Of a DNA stretch of 64,000 nucleotides, positions 9,468-17,409 are shown piece after piece. Within the stretch, counting starts at the first letter, position 1. Each line of letters begins with the position of its first letter. Made by a program: the position numbers and the translations under genes. The stretch is from Rossellomorea aquimaris (lineage in GTDB: Bacteria; Bacillota; Bacilli; Bacillales; Bacillaceae_B), in NCBI RefSeq assembly GCF_000935355.1, contig NZ_JXZC01000003.1, positions 372,001 to 436,000 on the forward strand, read 5' to 3'. Under the pieces are notes generated by a model, which saw only the letters and a program-made list of their open reading frames with translations, was not told the origin of the DNA and did not search any database.

Positions 9468-10262
9468 TCAAAATACATCATCAATAATCTCCTCAAACGT
9501 ATCACTCACACGTCTTCTGTTAACCAGGATCTCCTGATTGTCGAGGGTCACGCTTCCCCTGTGTTCATCCAGGTTGAACTTTTCTTTCAAGACAGCCATC
9601 GATCCTTTGCTGTGTTTGTCGATTTCGAAGTAGATAGTGGTCTCATGGTCCCCTTGAAGGATATATACTTCAAGTTCGTCTAGCTTCCGGCTGTATTTCC
9701 CAAAGGTTGGTGTGAATTCGTATTGCTGCACGAATGGACGGTTCGTTTTCACCCAAACCGGGGTGTTCTGACTTTCCATCTGCTTGAATTTAAATCCGAT
9801 GACCTTGATGGCATTGATAATATTTTCATGAACGGTTGAAGGGTCTACAGATACATAATCCCTGTCCTTGGGATCGACGGCATTCTTGATATCGATGCCC
9901 GTATCGATCCAGACCGGCGGAACATTCTTCTGAGTTTCAGGGTGAACCATGGTAATTGGGGTATCAAGAGGTACCTTGAATGAGAACGGAATGATCTTCT
10001 TTTCTCCCTTTGAAATGGTAAAGGGCTCATTTAGTCGGTGGGCTTCCACGACGGCAGGTGACAGGCGGTCGCCCCCTTCATGGCCGTACAGCGTCATCAG
10101 CTTCAGGTGGATTGACTCGATTCGTTGCTCCGTGCTTCCACCTTTTACCTCCACGACTCCCTCGAGCATCTCCCCCTGATGAATATAGGCATTCTTCACC
10201 TTGGTATCAACCGTCGCCGAACCGATGCCTAAACTGGCAATCACTTTATTGAACATGGACAT
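9468..10262 (-). CDS. spo0M: Sporulation control protein Spo0M
   Basis: This 264-residue protein has the arrestin-like Spo0M fold. Its N-terminus, IGSATVDTKVKNAYIHQGE, is the hallmark of the family, and the length is close to B. subtilis Spo0M (258). Spo0M affects early sporulation and, as reported in B. subtilis, cell division and the cytoskeleton. A GGGGG-containing ribosome site precedes the ATG. The gene converges with the metallophore operon and appears to stand alone. A SigH-like promoter is suggested just upstream. Confidence 0.92.
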   Translation of the reverse strand: MSMFNKVIASLGIGSATVDTKVKNAYIHQGEMLEGVVEVKGGSTEQRIESIHLKLMTLYGHEGGDRLSPAVVEAHRLNEPFTISKGEKKIIPFSFKVPLDTPITMVHPETQKNVPPVWIDTGIDIKNAVDPKDRDYVSVDPSTVHENIINAIKVIGFKFKQMESQNTPVWVKTNRPFVQQYEFTPTFGKYSRKLDELEVYILQGDHETTIYFEIDKHSKGSMAVLKEKFNLDEHRGSVTLDNQEILVNRRRVSDTFEEIIDDVF

Positions 10263-10285
10263 GTGAATTCATCCCCCTTCTTGTT

Positions 10286-10311
10286 ATTCCCCATGGTAGC
10301 ATAGATTTCCA
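10286..10311 (-). promoter_or_regulatory. Possible SigH promoter of spo0M
   Basis: On the minus strand TGGAAATC and GGGGAATAA are 11 bases apart, resembling the SigH elements (AGGAWWW and RNNGAAT). The predicted start site is about 17 bases before the ATG, which is short but leaves room for the ribosome site. In B. subtilis spo0M is SigH-dependent. The -35 is imperfect. Confidence 0.4.
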
Positions 10312-10335
10312 GGTTGAGAGGTTAGGGAAATGAAA

Positions 10336-10446
10336 TAAAAAAGTGTTCATGCTTGATGAACACTTCAATCTCTATGATTGTCACGCCGCCAGAATGGCGT
10401 AACGCCAATCCTATAAGGTGAATGTGATCCCTCACATTCTTCTTTT
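10336..10446 (-). ncRNA. Candidate structured small RNA, about 110 nt
   Basis: No open frame fits here. On the minus strand there are three hairpins in a row: an 8-bp stem with a GGGA loop (10420-10439); a longer stem of GUUACGCC/GGCGUGAC extended by GAUU/AAUC across a 3-base bulge (10376-10410); and a 10-bp terminator stem followed by six U (10341-10365, tail 10337-10342). The terminator has no upstream protein gene on this strand, which argues for an independent transcript. I cannot place it in a known RNA family. A -10-like CATACTTTA lies at 10451-10459. Confidence 0.6.
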
Positions 10447-10455
10447 AGCCTAAAG

Positions 10456-10473
10456 TATGAAACGGGTTTCATA
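10456..10473. promoter_or_regulatory. Perfect 18-bp palindrome before the candidate small RNA
   Basis: Arms TATGAAAC and GTTTCATA flank a central GG. It overlaps the probable -10 region of the candidate RNA, the right place for a repressor operator. It might instead be the first hairpin of the transcript. No regulator is identified. Confidence 0.45.
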
Positions 10474-10499
10474 GCAAGGGGAATTTGAAATTAAAAATA

Positions 10500-10760
10500 A
10501 GCATTGCCTGTTGAGTCTCCAGTGAGCCTAAAGAAAATTCGACACAGAGGATCAATTAATTGAAATAGGATTAATAATTCAAATTTCGGATCAAAAAATT
10601 CTAAACCGGATTGATAATCCGAAATCAAGATTGAAAGTGATTCAAACCGGATTGATTATGTCGCGGGGGACAATTGACTGAAGAAATGCTTAGTTTTGGC
10701 AACCTTTCCTCCTAAAGTCGTAGAAAATTTCTAACCATTCGATGGAAGTGAATTAATGGA
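10500..10760. repeat. AT-rich gap with imperfect CCGGATTGAT repeats
   Basis: The stretch between the candidate RNA and the next gene holds no convincing frame. CCGGATTGATAAT and CCGGATTGATTAT occur about 50 bases apart, with diverged copies (AGGATTAATAATT, TTTCGGATCAA) nearby. Similar CGG-rich repeats end the window near 63.9 kb. Function unknown. Confidence 0.4.
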
Positions 10761-10819
10761 AAATGGAATAGAATAATAGCAGTTAAAGAAACGGTGAAGA
10801 TAAAAGGAGGAGCAATACT

Positions 10820-11632
10820 ATGAACAAATATGTATGTACAACATGTGGTATCCAATATCCCATTAGTCAGGAGGTCCCTGATCGATGCCACATTTGTGAG
10901 GAAGAAAGGCAGTATGTTAATCCCAATGGTCAAAGCTGGACTACCCTGGATGAAATGATCAGGAGCGGACTCTATCAAAATACCATTCTGGAGGAAGAAG
11001 CAGGATTGTACAGTATCACTACCACGCCCAAATTCGGCATCGGACAGACAGCCTATCTGATAAAGACTGGAGGACTCAATATCTTATGGGACTGTGTCAC
11101 GTATCTCGATCAGGAGACGATTCAGACCATAGAGGAGTTGGGAGGCATCGATGCAATCGCCGTTTCCCACCCGCATTATTACTCAACCCAGTTGGAGTGG
11201 GCTGAACGGTTCGATGCGCACCTGTATCTCCATCGGGATGATCAAAGCTTTGTCATGGAACCGGGAGAGCGGATCCGGTTTTGGGATGGGGAAGAGTTGA
11301 CTCTAAACGATGAGGTTTCATTGTACCGTCTCGGAGGGCACTTTAAAGGAGGAGCAGTCCTTCACTGGAGCCTGAGCGGGATTCTCCTGACAGGCGATAT
11401 TATTCAGGTGGTGGCGGATACGGACTGGGTCAGCTTCATGTACAGTTATCCGAATCTGATTCCGCTTCCGGCAGGAAAAGTGAAGGAAATGGCTGAAAAA
11501 GTAAAGCATCTATCTTTCAGTAAACTGTATAATGCCTTTCACCGGGTGGTGGGAAAGGATGCCGATCAAGTGGTTCAACGATCTGCAGAGCGATACATTA
11601 TGGCTTTGGAAGGTAAGCTGTTCTCTACATAA
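10820..11632 (+). CDS. Metallo-beta-lactamase-fold protein with N-terminal zinc ribbon
   Basis: A 270-residue protein. Residues 1-30 form a rubredoxin-like ribbon with C6-x2-C9 and C23-x2-C26. The rest is a metallo-beta-lactamase fold with later motifs GGHFKGG and LLTGDI. The core metal motif, normally HxHxDH, reads SHPHYYS (116-122): the aspartate and third histidine are lost, so it may bind one metal or act without hydrolysis. AAAAGGAGGAG precedes the ATG. It stands alone and ends in a REP-type hairpin. Substrate unknown. Confidence 0.75.
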   Translation: MNKYVCTTCGIQYPISQEVPDRCHICEEERQYVNPNGQSWTTLDEMIRSGLYQNTILEEEAGLYSITTTPKFGIGQTAYLIKTGGLNILWDCVTYLDQETIQTIEELGGIDAIAVSHPHYYSTQLEWAERFDAHLYLHRDDQSFVMEPGERIRFWDGEELTLNDEVSLYRLGGHFKGGAVLHWSLSGILLTGDIIQVVADTDWVSFMYSYPNLIPLPAGKVKEMAEKVKHLSFSKLYNAFHRVVGKDADQVVQRSAERYIMALEGKLFST

Positions 11633-11662
11633 TGATTGGGAAGGGTACAGTCACCGCCTCCA

Positions 11663-11717
11663 AATAAGATAAAAAGAGGGACGGACCTCCATCCAGAGGT
11701 CCGTCCCTATCTTATTC
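11663..11717. repeat. REP-like palindrome, family A, copy 1
   Basis: GGGACGGACCTC pairs with GAGGTCCGTCCC around a 6-base loop. An outer AATAAGATA/TATCTTATT stem encloses it. It lies between convergent genes (stops at 11632 and 11712), where it probably also ends transcription. Confidence 0.85.
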
Positions 11718-12488
11718 TCCTTCATTCAAATACTCTTCATTCTTCCAATCCGTGACAAACATACAGCCTGGAGCATGGGTGATCATGTAGGGGATCTTTG
11801 CATGGAGAGCGACTGCTTGAGGTGTCACACCGCAAGCCCAGAACATAGGGGTTTCGCCATCCTTGATCCCGACAAAGTCACCATAATCGGGCTGGGTTAT
11901 ATCTTCGATGCCTATTTCACCAGGTTCGCCGATATGAACAGGAGCCCCATGCATCTTAGGAAATAACGATGTAATGTCCGTTGCTTTCTGTACGAGGTGA
12001 TCGGGAATCGGTCTCATGGAAACCACCGTCGGACCCTGGAATACTCCCGCTTCTTCCGTCTGGATGTTTGTCGTATACATCGCGACGTTCTTATTTTCCT
12101 CAATATGACGCAAAGGAATCTCACCCTTGATCAGCTGACTTTCAAATGTAAAGCTGCAACCGATGAGAAAGGTGACGAAATCCTCTCTCCAGACATCTTC
12201 AATCTGCGTTTTCTTTTCGACCAAATGACCATCTTCATACACATGATACATTGGGATATCCTTTCGAATATCTGAACCCTCCGCGTATCTGGATTCGAAT
12301 TGACCCGCTTCCAATACTTCGACGATGGGGCAAGCCTTTGAATTTCGGGTGGTAAACAGTAAAAAATCGAAAGCATATTCTTTAGGAAGAACCACCAGAT
12401 TGGTTTGGACATAATCCTGGCAATACCCGGACGTATGGGTTTGGTGTTTTCCGTTCCTGATGTTGGATCTTAGCTCAGATGGTAGCAT
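11712..12488 (-). CDS. ycsI: Putative hydro-lyase, YcsI/DUF1445 family
   Basis: This 258-residue protein belongs to the DUF1445 family (YcsI in B. subtilis, D-glutamate cyclase-like). Recognisable parts are the N-terminal RSNIRNGKHQTHTSGYCQ, VSMRPIP in the middle and WACGVTPQAVAL followed by HAPGCMFVTD at the C-terminus. I chose the ATG at 12488 because AAAGGAAG lies nine bases upstream; an earlier in-frame start would add 22 unconserved hydrophobic residues. In B. subtilis it sits with lactam-utilisation genes, but here it stands alone, so the substrate is open. Confidence 0.85.
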   Translation of the reverse strand: MLPSELRSNIRNGKHQTHTSGYCQDYVQTNLVVLPKEYAFDFLLFTTRNSKACPIVEVLEAGQFESRYAEGSDIRKDIPMYHVYEDGHLVEKKTQIEDVWREDFVTFLIGCSFTFESQLIKGEIPLRHIEENKNVAMYTTNIQTEEAGVFQGPTVVSMRPIPDHLVQKATDITSLFPKMHGAPVHIGEPGEIGIEDITQPDYGDFVGIKDGETPMFWACGVTPQAVALHAKIPYMITHAPGCMFVTDWKNEEYLNEGE

Positions 12489-12633
12489 GGTTTCAAACTT
12501 CCTTTCTCTTGTTCGAAGGTTAGGGAATAGTAAGAATATTATATATTTTAACATAGTATTGGGGGAGGGGGGCAGGTACTGGCGACAGACAAGGAGTTAG
12601 TGCTCTTAACCATAGTGCCCCTATATTGACAGG

Positions 12634-12795
12634 CTACTTGTTCTCTCTTCTTCTATTAAGCAAATACATCCCGAAAAATCCCATAAATGTTCCGAAACTA
12701 TACAATAGAATAAAGGACAGTTCCTGCTTTCCTATAAAAAATAACCCCAGGAAAACAAGGATTCCAACAAGGAATGAAAAATACCAACGATTCAT
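12634..12795 (-). CDS. Small membrane protein of 53 residues
   Basis: Translation from the ATG at 12795, behind AGAGGTGA, gives 53 residues: two hydrophobic segments (about 4-18 and 24-45) and a basic tail NRRRENK. A longer reading of this frame upstream has no ribosome site and is unlikely. Function unknown. Confidence 0.65.
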   Translation of the reverse strand: MNRWYFSFLVGILVFLGLFFIGKQELSFILLYSFGTFMGFFGMYLLNRRRENK

Positions 12796-12963
12796 GATCG
12801 TCACCTCTTTTTTATTTTTAGAAATACTAATTTTTCCAAATGCACTTATAGAACTATACCCGATTAATGAGTTGCTAACCTGGATTACAGAATTAGGGCA
12901 GATGCACATCTCCACCCACATCGCATATGATATCGTGGTAAAAACCTGAAAGGAATGAGTAGA

Positions 12964-13899
12964 GTGTATAATGTTCCGATGCCTTATCCATATCATACCT
13001 ATGTGAATACAACGTTTCATAACAACGATTCCATGACACGAAACGGACAGGAGAACCACCAGCAGCTAGTGGATGTCCTCTTAAATGGAATCAAAGGAAA
13101 AGCTTCATCTGCGGAGTTTTATAGCCGGTTAGCGAGTGTAGCACCGAACCAAGATCACCAGCACAACCTCCTTCAAATGATGGAAGATGAACAACGACAT
13201 TGGTGGCAACTCACCAACCTCTATGCATCGCTTACAGGAAGCCAGCCTTCTTACCAGGTCGAGAGTGTCCCATTTTATTCCTACCGGGAGGGACTGCAGA
13301 GAGGATACGAAACAACATTAGCGGACTATGAACAGTTTCGGATTGCCTGCTTGCAAGCGCAGCATTCACCTGCGTATGAAGTTCTCCTGAACACTTGTAA
13401 AGATGAATGGGAGCATGCGAAGCGATTGAGTCATCTGGGGGCAGATGCGGACCAGCGAGTCACATTGAAGGATTATGGTCCTGCGCCGTTTGTGGTGAAC
13501 ATCGACGAGGCCACGGTCCAGAATGATACGTTCCGCACGGCCTTATGGACGGGAAAACATTTTCAGGTCACTTTGATGAGCATCAATCCGGGCGAAGATA
13601 TCGGTCTGGAAAATCATCCTTATCTTGATCAGTTCCTGCGCCTTGAACAAGGGCAGGGGATCGTCCGAATGGGAGATCGGCAGGATAATCTATATTTTGA
13701 GAGGGAAGTGGAAGAGGACTTTGCCATCGTCATTCCAGCTGGCACGTGGCATAATCTGATCAATACGGGTGATACGCCGATCAAGCTGTACTCGATATAT
13801 GCTCCGCCACAGCATCCATTCGGGACGGTTCATGAGACGAAGGCGGATGCGGAGGCTGCTGAAGCAGCAGAGCAGGGGCGTTATTACTCAGGGTACTGA
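12964..13899 (+). CDS. Ferritin-like domain fused to a cupin domain
   Basis: A protein of about 311 residues. The first half is a helical ferritin/rubrerythrin-like domain with two ExxH motifs (EDEQRHW and DEWEHAKR). The second half is a single-domain cupin with motif 1 around NHPYLDQFLRLEQG and motif 2 VIPAGTWHNL, and a C-terminus rich in alanine and glutamate. AAAGGA at 12949-12954 is spaced correctly for GTG 12964; the upstream ATG at 12955 touches it and is less likely. Both domains usually bind metal, so a role in metal or oxidant stress is possible, as may be spore-associated. Substrate unknown. Confidence 0.75.
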   Translation: MYNVPMPYPYHTYVNTTFHNNDSMTRNGQENHQQLVDVLLNGIKGKASSAEFYSRLASVAPNQDHQHNLLQMMEDEQRHWWQLTNLYASLTGSQPSYQVESVPFYSYREGLQRGYETTLADYEQFRIACLQAQHSPAYEVLLNTCKDEWEHAKRLSHLGADADQRVTLKDYGPAPFVVNIDEATVQNDTFRTALWTGKHFQVTLMSINPGEDIGLENHPYLDQFLRLEQGQGIVRMGDRQDNLYFEREVEEDFAIVIPAGTWHNLINTGDTPIKLYSIYAPPQHPFGTVHETKADAEAAEAAEQGRYYSGY

Positions 13900-13909
13900 T
13901 GGAATTCCA

Positions 13910-13935
13910 GGGGCGGTTCTGAGCCGTTCCTTTTT
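13910..13935 (+). terminator. Terminator after the ferritin/cupin gene
   Basis: Nine-pair stem (with wobbles) GGGGCGGTT / AGCCGTTCC followed by TTTTT, beginning 11 bases after the stop. Confidence 0.6.
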
Positions 13936-13940
13936 CATGA

Positions 13941-13976
13941 AAAAACCTGAGCCCTTGTTAATGGGCTCAGGTTTTT
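13941..13976. terminator. Bidirectional terminator between convergent genes
   Basis: Fourteen-bp stem AAAAACCTGAGCCC / GGGCTCAGGTTTTT with an 8-base loop. Serves the rightward ferritin/cupin gene and the leftward carboxypeptidase. Confidence 0.9.
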
Positions 13977-14047
13977 ACTTAAAATGTTTTGATAATATAG
14001 AAGCATCAGAATCAAACGCTACTGAATCTTTTTCAAAGGATTCCAAT

Positions 14048-15322
14048 TTAATAGCGAGTACTCGGATCACTAACACTACCATAAGCAGGAGGGATCTCAT
14101 CATATAAATCCGCATTCACATTCTCCACCGTACCATCAGCAATCGAGTTCAAAATATCATAAATCGGTGCTTTAACGGTTTCCTTCAGCATCCCATTCTG
14201 TTTTTGGCCAAGTGTTTGGGTTTGTCCCTTCACTTCAATCAGCATAGTGGCGGTTCCATTTAGTTGTATGGCTCCAAGGCCGGATCCAGGATAGTTCACT
14301 TGTGGATACTGCTGGATCGCTCCGAACGAGGAGAAGCCTCTTTGCAAGGATTGATAGCCTAAAACGGTGATTTGTTTACTAAGCTTTTCAACGTCATCCT
14401 TCACTTCATAGGTTTTTCCTGTGAATGGATCTGTGTAGGGTTTGGTTGTAAATAGACCAAGGACGGAAATGGAAACAGAGCGGTTATCGTCTTCAGAAAG
14501 AACGTTGAATCCTCTATGATGCACGTCGATGGCGACATCTGGGTTAAATTCTTTCGCTACATTTGTCACCGCCTTGGCTTCTGGAGAAACCACAAACCCT
14601 GTTGAAAAAGGATTATTCGTAGACTCGCTGTTCAACACATCCGCAAGCTTTTCTTTATCCACCTCATTGATATCAAAATCATAATCGGGATTAAAGTCAC
14701 GATTTAAATCATAACCGGGGATGCCATAATTGATTCTTTCACCATTGGCTTGTCCTCTTTCCGATCCATCGGGATAATAATACCAAGGGGAAGCCGTGTC
14801 AGACGACATTCCCAATTCTTCCGGGTTCCACGCTTGATGGTTGTAGCGTACCGGGTACCACTTATCCTCGTATTGAGTCATCGTTCCATCAGGGTTGACC
14901 CGTGGCATGATCCACACTGACACCTTCTCCAGCATGTCGTTGATTTCTTTACCGCCAGAGTTGAATTTCTGCATGATTTCCATGGCTGCTTCCGTGCCAA
15001 GAACTTCATTTCCATGAATCTGAGTGTAGAGTAAAACCCGCTTTTTATTTGGATCATTATCTCCATACTTCGCGACATAGAGAGGAGTACCGTTATTGGA
15101 ATAGCCTGCGATGTCCAGCTGCATTTTCCCTTGTGAGGAATGTTCTAATTTCTTGAGTGTCTTTTCTAATTCTTCGTTCGTCATTAAACTGGATAGTGAC
15201 ACATTTTGTTCTTTTTCTACATAAGGGCCATTTGGATTGGATTGCGGATTTGCATATGTACCTTGTGAAGTGATCAATGCAAGTCCCAGGGAAGTAGTGA
15301 GAATAGCTAGTTTCTTCTTCAT
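14048..15322 (-). CDS. Secreted M14-family zinc carboxypeptidase
   Basis: This 424-residue protein starts with a signal peptide, likely cut after TYA (residue 24). Zinc ligands are His103 and Glu106 (QIHGNEVLG) and a histidine in DVHHRG (268-269); the catalytic glutamate is Glu363 in LIEVKGQ. NPDG and GYDLNRDFNPDY are typical of bacterial M14 proteins that act on peptides or cell-wall peptides. An AGGAGGAAGAT site precedes the ATG. It is transcribed alone, with no pro-domain of the pancreatic type. Confidence 0.9.
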   Translation of the reverse strand: MKKKLAILTTSLGLALITSQGTYANPQSNPNGPYVEKEQNVSLSSLMTNEELEKTLKKLEHSSQGKMQLDIAGYSNNGTPLYVAKYGDNDPNKKRVLLYTQIHGNEVLGTEAAMEIMQKFNSGGKEINDMLEKVSVWIMPRVNPDGTMTQYEDKWYPVRYNHQAWNPEELGMSSDTASPWYYYPDGSERGQANGERINYGIPGYDLNRDFNPDYDFDINEVDKEKLADVLNSESTNNPFSTGFVVSPEAKAVTNVAKEFNPDVAIDVHHRGFNVLSEDDNRSVSISVLGLFTTKPYTDPFTGKTYEVKDDVEKLSKQITVLGYQSLQRGFSSFGAIQQYPQVNYPGSGLGAIQLNGTATMLIEVKGQTQTLGQKQNGMLKETVKAPIYDILNSIADGTVENVNADLYDEIPPAYGSVSDPSTRY

Positions 15323-15475
15323 GATCTTCCTCCTGAGTAAATATTTAGCGTTACGAAATAAACGCTTGTCTCCATACTACGCATCCAATTTCGGGAAATT
15401 TGTTGAAATTTGAAGGCTGGCATTAAAATGAGGCTTATTCACTAAGGTTCTCAACATCCAGGGGTTCCTTGGTCC
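15323..15475. other. Upstream region of the carboxypeptidase, no gene
   Basis: Contains the carboxypeptidase ribosome site and presumably its promoter. I see no frame or clear operator before the REP element that follows. Confidence 0.4.
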
Positions 15476-15566
15476 TGCTGGAGGGACATGGGGACAGGTT
15501 CGTTGTCCCGGGTTGTATCTTGCCAACAAGAAATTGGGACACGGGACCTGTCCCTTTGTCCCAGCA
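15476..15566. repeat. Compound REP-like element, family B
   Basis: Nested inverted repeats: TGCTGG/CCAGCA outermost, then GGGACAGGT and ACCTGTCCC arms interleaved with TTGTCCCGGG and TTGGGACA. It would fold into a long hairpin. Related to the shorter GGGACAGGCACC elements at 21.7, 28.1, 44.6 and 56.8 kb. Confidence 0.7.
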
Positions 15567-15567
15567 A

Positions 15568-15611
15568 ACAAAAACGCATTGAGCTCAAGTTGAGCTCAAT
15601 GCGTTTTTGTT
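15568..15611. terminator. Bidirectional terminator of the epimerase gene
   Basis: Near-perfect palindrome with arms CAAAAACGCATTGAGCTCAA and its complement. The leftward side, after the epimerase stop, carries the T run. Confidence 0.9.
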
Positions 15612-15614
15612 TGG

Positions 15615-16046
15615 TTAGATCGTTTCCCCATCGGGATAATCACAATACTCAATGATCGTGCCTTCCGTATCAGCAGGGTTCAAATAGATCAATCTTCTGC
15701 CATGCTTGTTGATGCGAAGGCTATCCTCCAATGTGCGGATCCCCTTTTGTTTCAGTTCCTCGAGAGCGGCATCAAGGTCATCCACGCGATAAGCGATATG
15801 ATGGACTCCCTTCCCTTTTTGCTTGATGAACCTGGCGATCGGTGACGTATCATTATTCGTCGGCGCAAGTAACTCTGTTCTGGCGCCGTCCACCTCCATG
15901 ATGGCAATCTCACTTTCAACACCCTTGGCATCACTTCGGTAGCGGTCGATCAGTTTCGCCCCGAGGACATTCTCATAAAAGTGGATGGTATCATCCATGT
16001 TTCTGACAGCTACTCCGATATGGTCGATTGTCTTTTTCATGCTCAT
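15615..16046 (-). CDS. mce: Methylmalonyl-CoA epimerase-like VOC protein
   Basis: A 143-residue vicinal-oxygen-chelate protein with two beta-alpha-beta-beta-beta modules. Metal ligands are recognisable: His in DHIGVAV, His in VHHIAYRV (about 86-87) and Glu in GTIIEYCD. The spacing and the PADTEGTIIEYC ending match methylmalonyl-CoA epimerases, which interconvert the 2R and 2S forms in propionate and odd-chain catabolism. The mutase genes usually beside it are not here, so another VOC reaction cannot be excluded. Confidence 0.8.
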   Translation of the reverse strand: MSMKKTIDHIGVAVRNMDDTIHFYENVLGAKLIDRYRSDAKGVESEIAIMEVDGARTELLAPTNNDTSPIARFIKQKGKGVHHIAYRVDDLDAALEELKQKGIRTLEDSLRINKHGRRLIYLNPADTEGTIIEYCDYPDGETI

Positions 16047-16286
16047 TCTCCTAAAGTCTGAATCAGTGTAGGTGTTATCTTACCATATCTATTTGATGAC
16101 GTGAAAGTATCAGTCGTCCTTGTGCATGTCCGTCTCTATTAATAACGGTTAAAACGAGGCACGCTTAAAAAATGACCTTGTTTACCCTCAGTTTTTGCAA
16201 AAAACATGCAGACGAAAATAAACTCCAAACTTATTAAAAAAGTTTATCTAAACCGTTTATCGCAGAAAGAACGGGATATAGGTAAA

Positions 16287-16301
16287 GTGTAGTAATTACA
16301 C
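16287..16301. promoter_or_regulatory. Possible operator before the Csp-like gene
   Basis: GTGTA and TACAC arms flank five bases, ending nine bases before the AAAGGAGG ribosome site. The position suits a repressor site. It does not fit the CsoR or CopY consensus as I know them. Confidence 0.35.
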
Positions 16302-16323
16302 AATCTTAAAGGAGGAGTTCACA

Positions 16324-16650
16324 TTGTCACACGAAAAATACCAATCGGCAATCAACGCACTACATGAATGTATGGTGGCTTGTAATCATTGTTACGATTC
16401 TTGTCTAAAGGAAGAAGATCTCAATATGATGAAAGAATGTATCCGGTACGATCGGGAATGTGCGGATATGTGCGCATACTTAGAACAATCTTTAGTAAGA
16501 GGGACACCATTTGCTTCTGAACTTGCAGGGGTGTGTGCTGCGATTTGTGAAGCGTGTGGGGAAGAATGTAAAAAGCATGATCATGATCACTGTCAGGCAT
16601 GTGCCGATGCATGCTTCAAATGTGCAGAAGAGTGTAAAAAAATCGCCTAA
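16324..16650 (+). CDS. Four-helix-bundle copper-binding protein (Csp/YhjQ-like)
   Basis: This 108-residue protein has about 15 cysteines, mostly in CxxC or CxxxC spacing along four helices (for example CMVACNHCYDSC and CAAICEACGEEC), plus histidines in KHDHDHCQAC. This is the DUF326/Csp pattern, in which the bundle core stores many Cu(I) ions. There is no signal peptide, so it is cytosolic like Csp3. A TTG start at 16324 is fixed by AAAGGAGG eight bases upstream. The nearby kinase/regulator pair and the YdhK-like lipoprotein suggest a copper-handling group. Confidence 0.85.
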   Translation: MSHEKYQSAINALHECMVACNHCYDSCLKEEDLNMMKECIRYDRECADMCAYLEQSLVRGTPFASELAGVCAAICEACGEECKKHDHDHCQACADACFKCAEECKKIA

Positions 16651-16664
16651 AGGAATTAGCATAA

Positions 16665-16700
16665 GAAAAGATCAAAGGATTAGAGCCTTTGATCTTTTTT
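16665..16700. terminator. Bidirectional terminator between Csp-like and regulator genes
   Basis: Stem GAAAAGATCAAAGG / CCTTTGATCTTTTTT with a 7-base loop; convergent genes lie on both sides. Confidence 0.9.
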
Positions 16701-16707
16701 ACTGTCT

Positions 16708-17391
16708 CTATATTTTCCACTGATAGCCGATTCCCCATATCGTCTTAAGGTGATGTTCAATGGGGAAGCCTGCTTTCTTCAGCTTTTCCCGTAAATTTCT
16801 GATATGGGAATCCACGGTTCGGATATCGGTCGTGGAATGTATATCCCATACCATGAGAAGGAGCTGTTCACGGGTGTATACCCGTTCTGTGTTCTTCATC
16901 AAAGAGTGCAGGATTTTATATTCTTTTAACGTCAGAGAACTGATTTCATTTTCGTATTTTAACGTGTAGGAGTCTCCATCTAACGTAAAAGCTCCTCTGG
17001 TCAAACGTTGATCTGCTACTTGGTCATACTGTTTGATCCTTCTGAACTGAGCATTCACACGTGCGACCAGTTCGCCTTCGTCAAAGGGCTTCGTGATATA
17101 GTCATCAGCCCCGGCGTTTAAGCCTTTTATGATGTCACCCTTATCCCCCCTGGCCGTTAACATGATGATGGGGACATTTGAGAACTCCCTGATTCTTTCA
17201 CAGGTCTGAAAGCCACTGAGCTCAGGCATCATGATATCTAATAAGACCAGATCTACGGAATCTTTCTTAATCGCCTGAATTGCGTCATAGCCGTTATTTT
17301 TCTTTTTGCATACATACCCGTGAGGCTTCAGATAAAGCTCCAGCAGGTTCAGCATCCTTCTTTCATCATCGATTAATAAAATGGTATTCAC
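16708..17391 (-). CDS. OmpR-family response regulator
   Basis: A 227-residue regulator with a receiver domain (acidic IDDE, phospho-aspartate in VLLDIMMPE near residue 51, lysine in ITKPFD) and a winged-helix DNA-binding domain (residues about 130-227, with TVDSHIRNLREKLKK). The GTG at 17391 is the start because TTGGAGGT lies seven bases before it; a TTG further up is part of that ribosome site. It follows the kinase gene by 18 bases. Target genes are probably local, including the ydhK-like gene, but this is inferred. Confidence 0.87.
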   Translation of the reverse strand: MNTILLIDDERRMLNLLELYLKPHGYVCKKKNNGYDAIQAIKKDSVDLVLLDIMMPELSGFQTCERIREFSNVPIIMLTARGDKGDIIKGLNAGADDYITKPFDEGELVARVNAQFRRIKQYDQVADQRLTRGAFTLDGDSYTLKYENEISSLTLKEYKILHSLMKNTERVYTREQLLLMVWDIHSTTDIRTVDSHIRNLREKLKKAGFPIEHHLKTIWGIGYQWKI

Positions 17392-17409
17392 CAGACTGAC
17401 CTCCAAGCT

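Noticed and set aside
10336-10446. Candidate RNA as a 5' leader of the rightward gene at 10820
   Set aside because: The U tail and terminator are on the minus strand, pointing away from that gene.
15615-16046. Fosfomycin-resistance or glyoxalase I assignment
   Set aside because: The motif spacing and C-terminal PADTEGTIIEYC fit methylmalonyl-CoA epimerase better.
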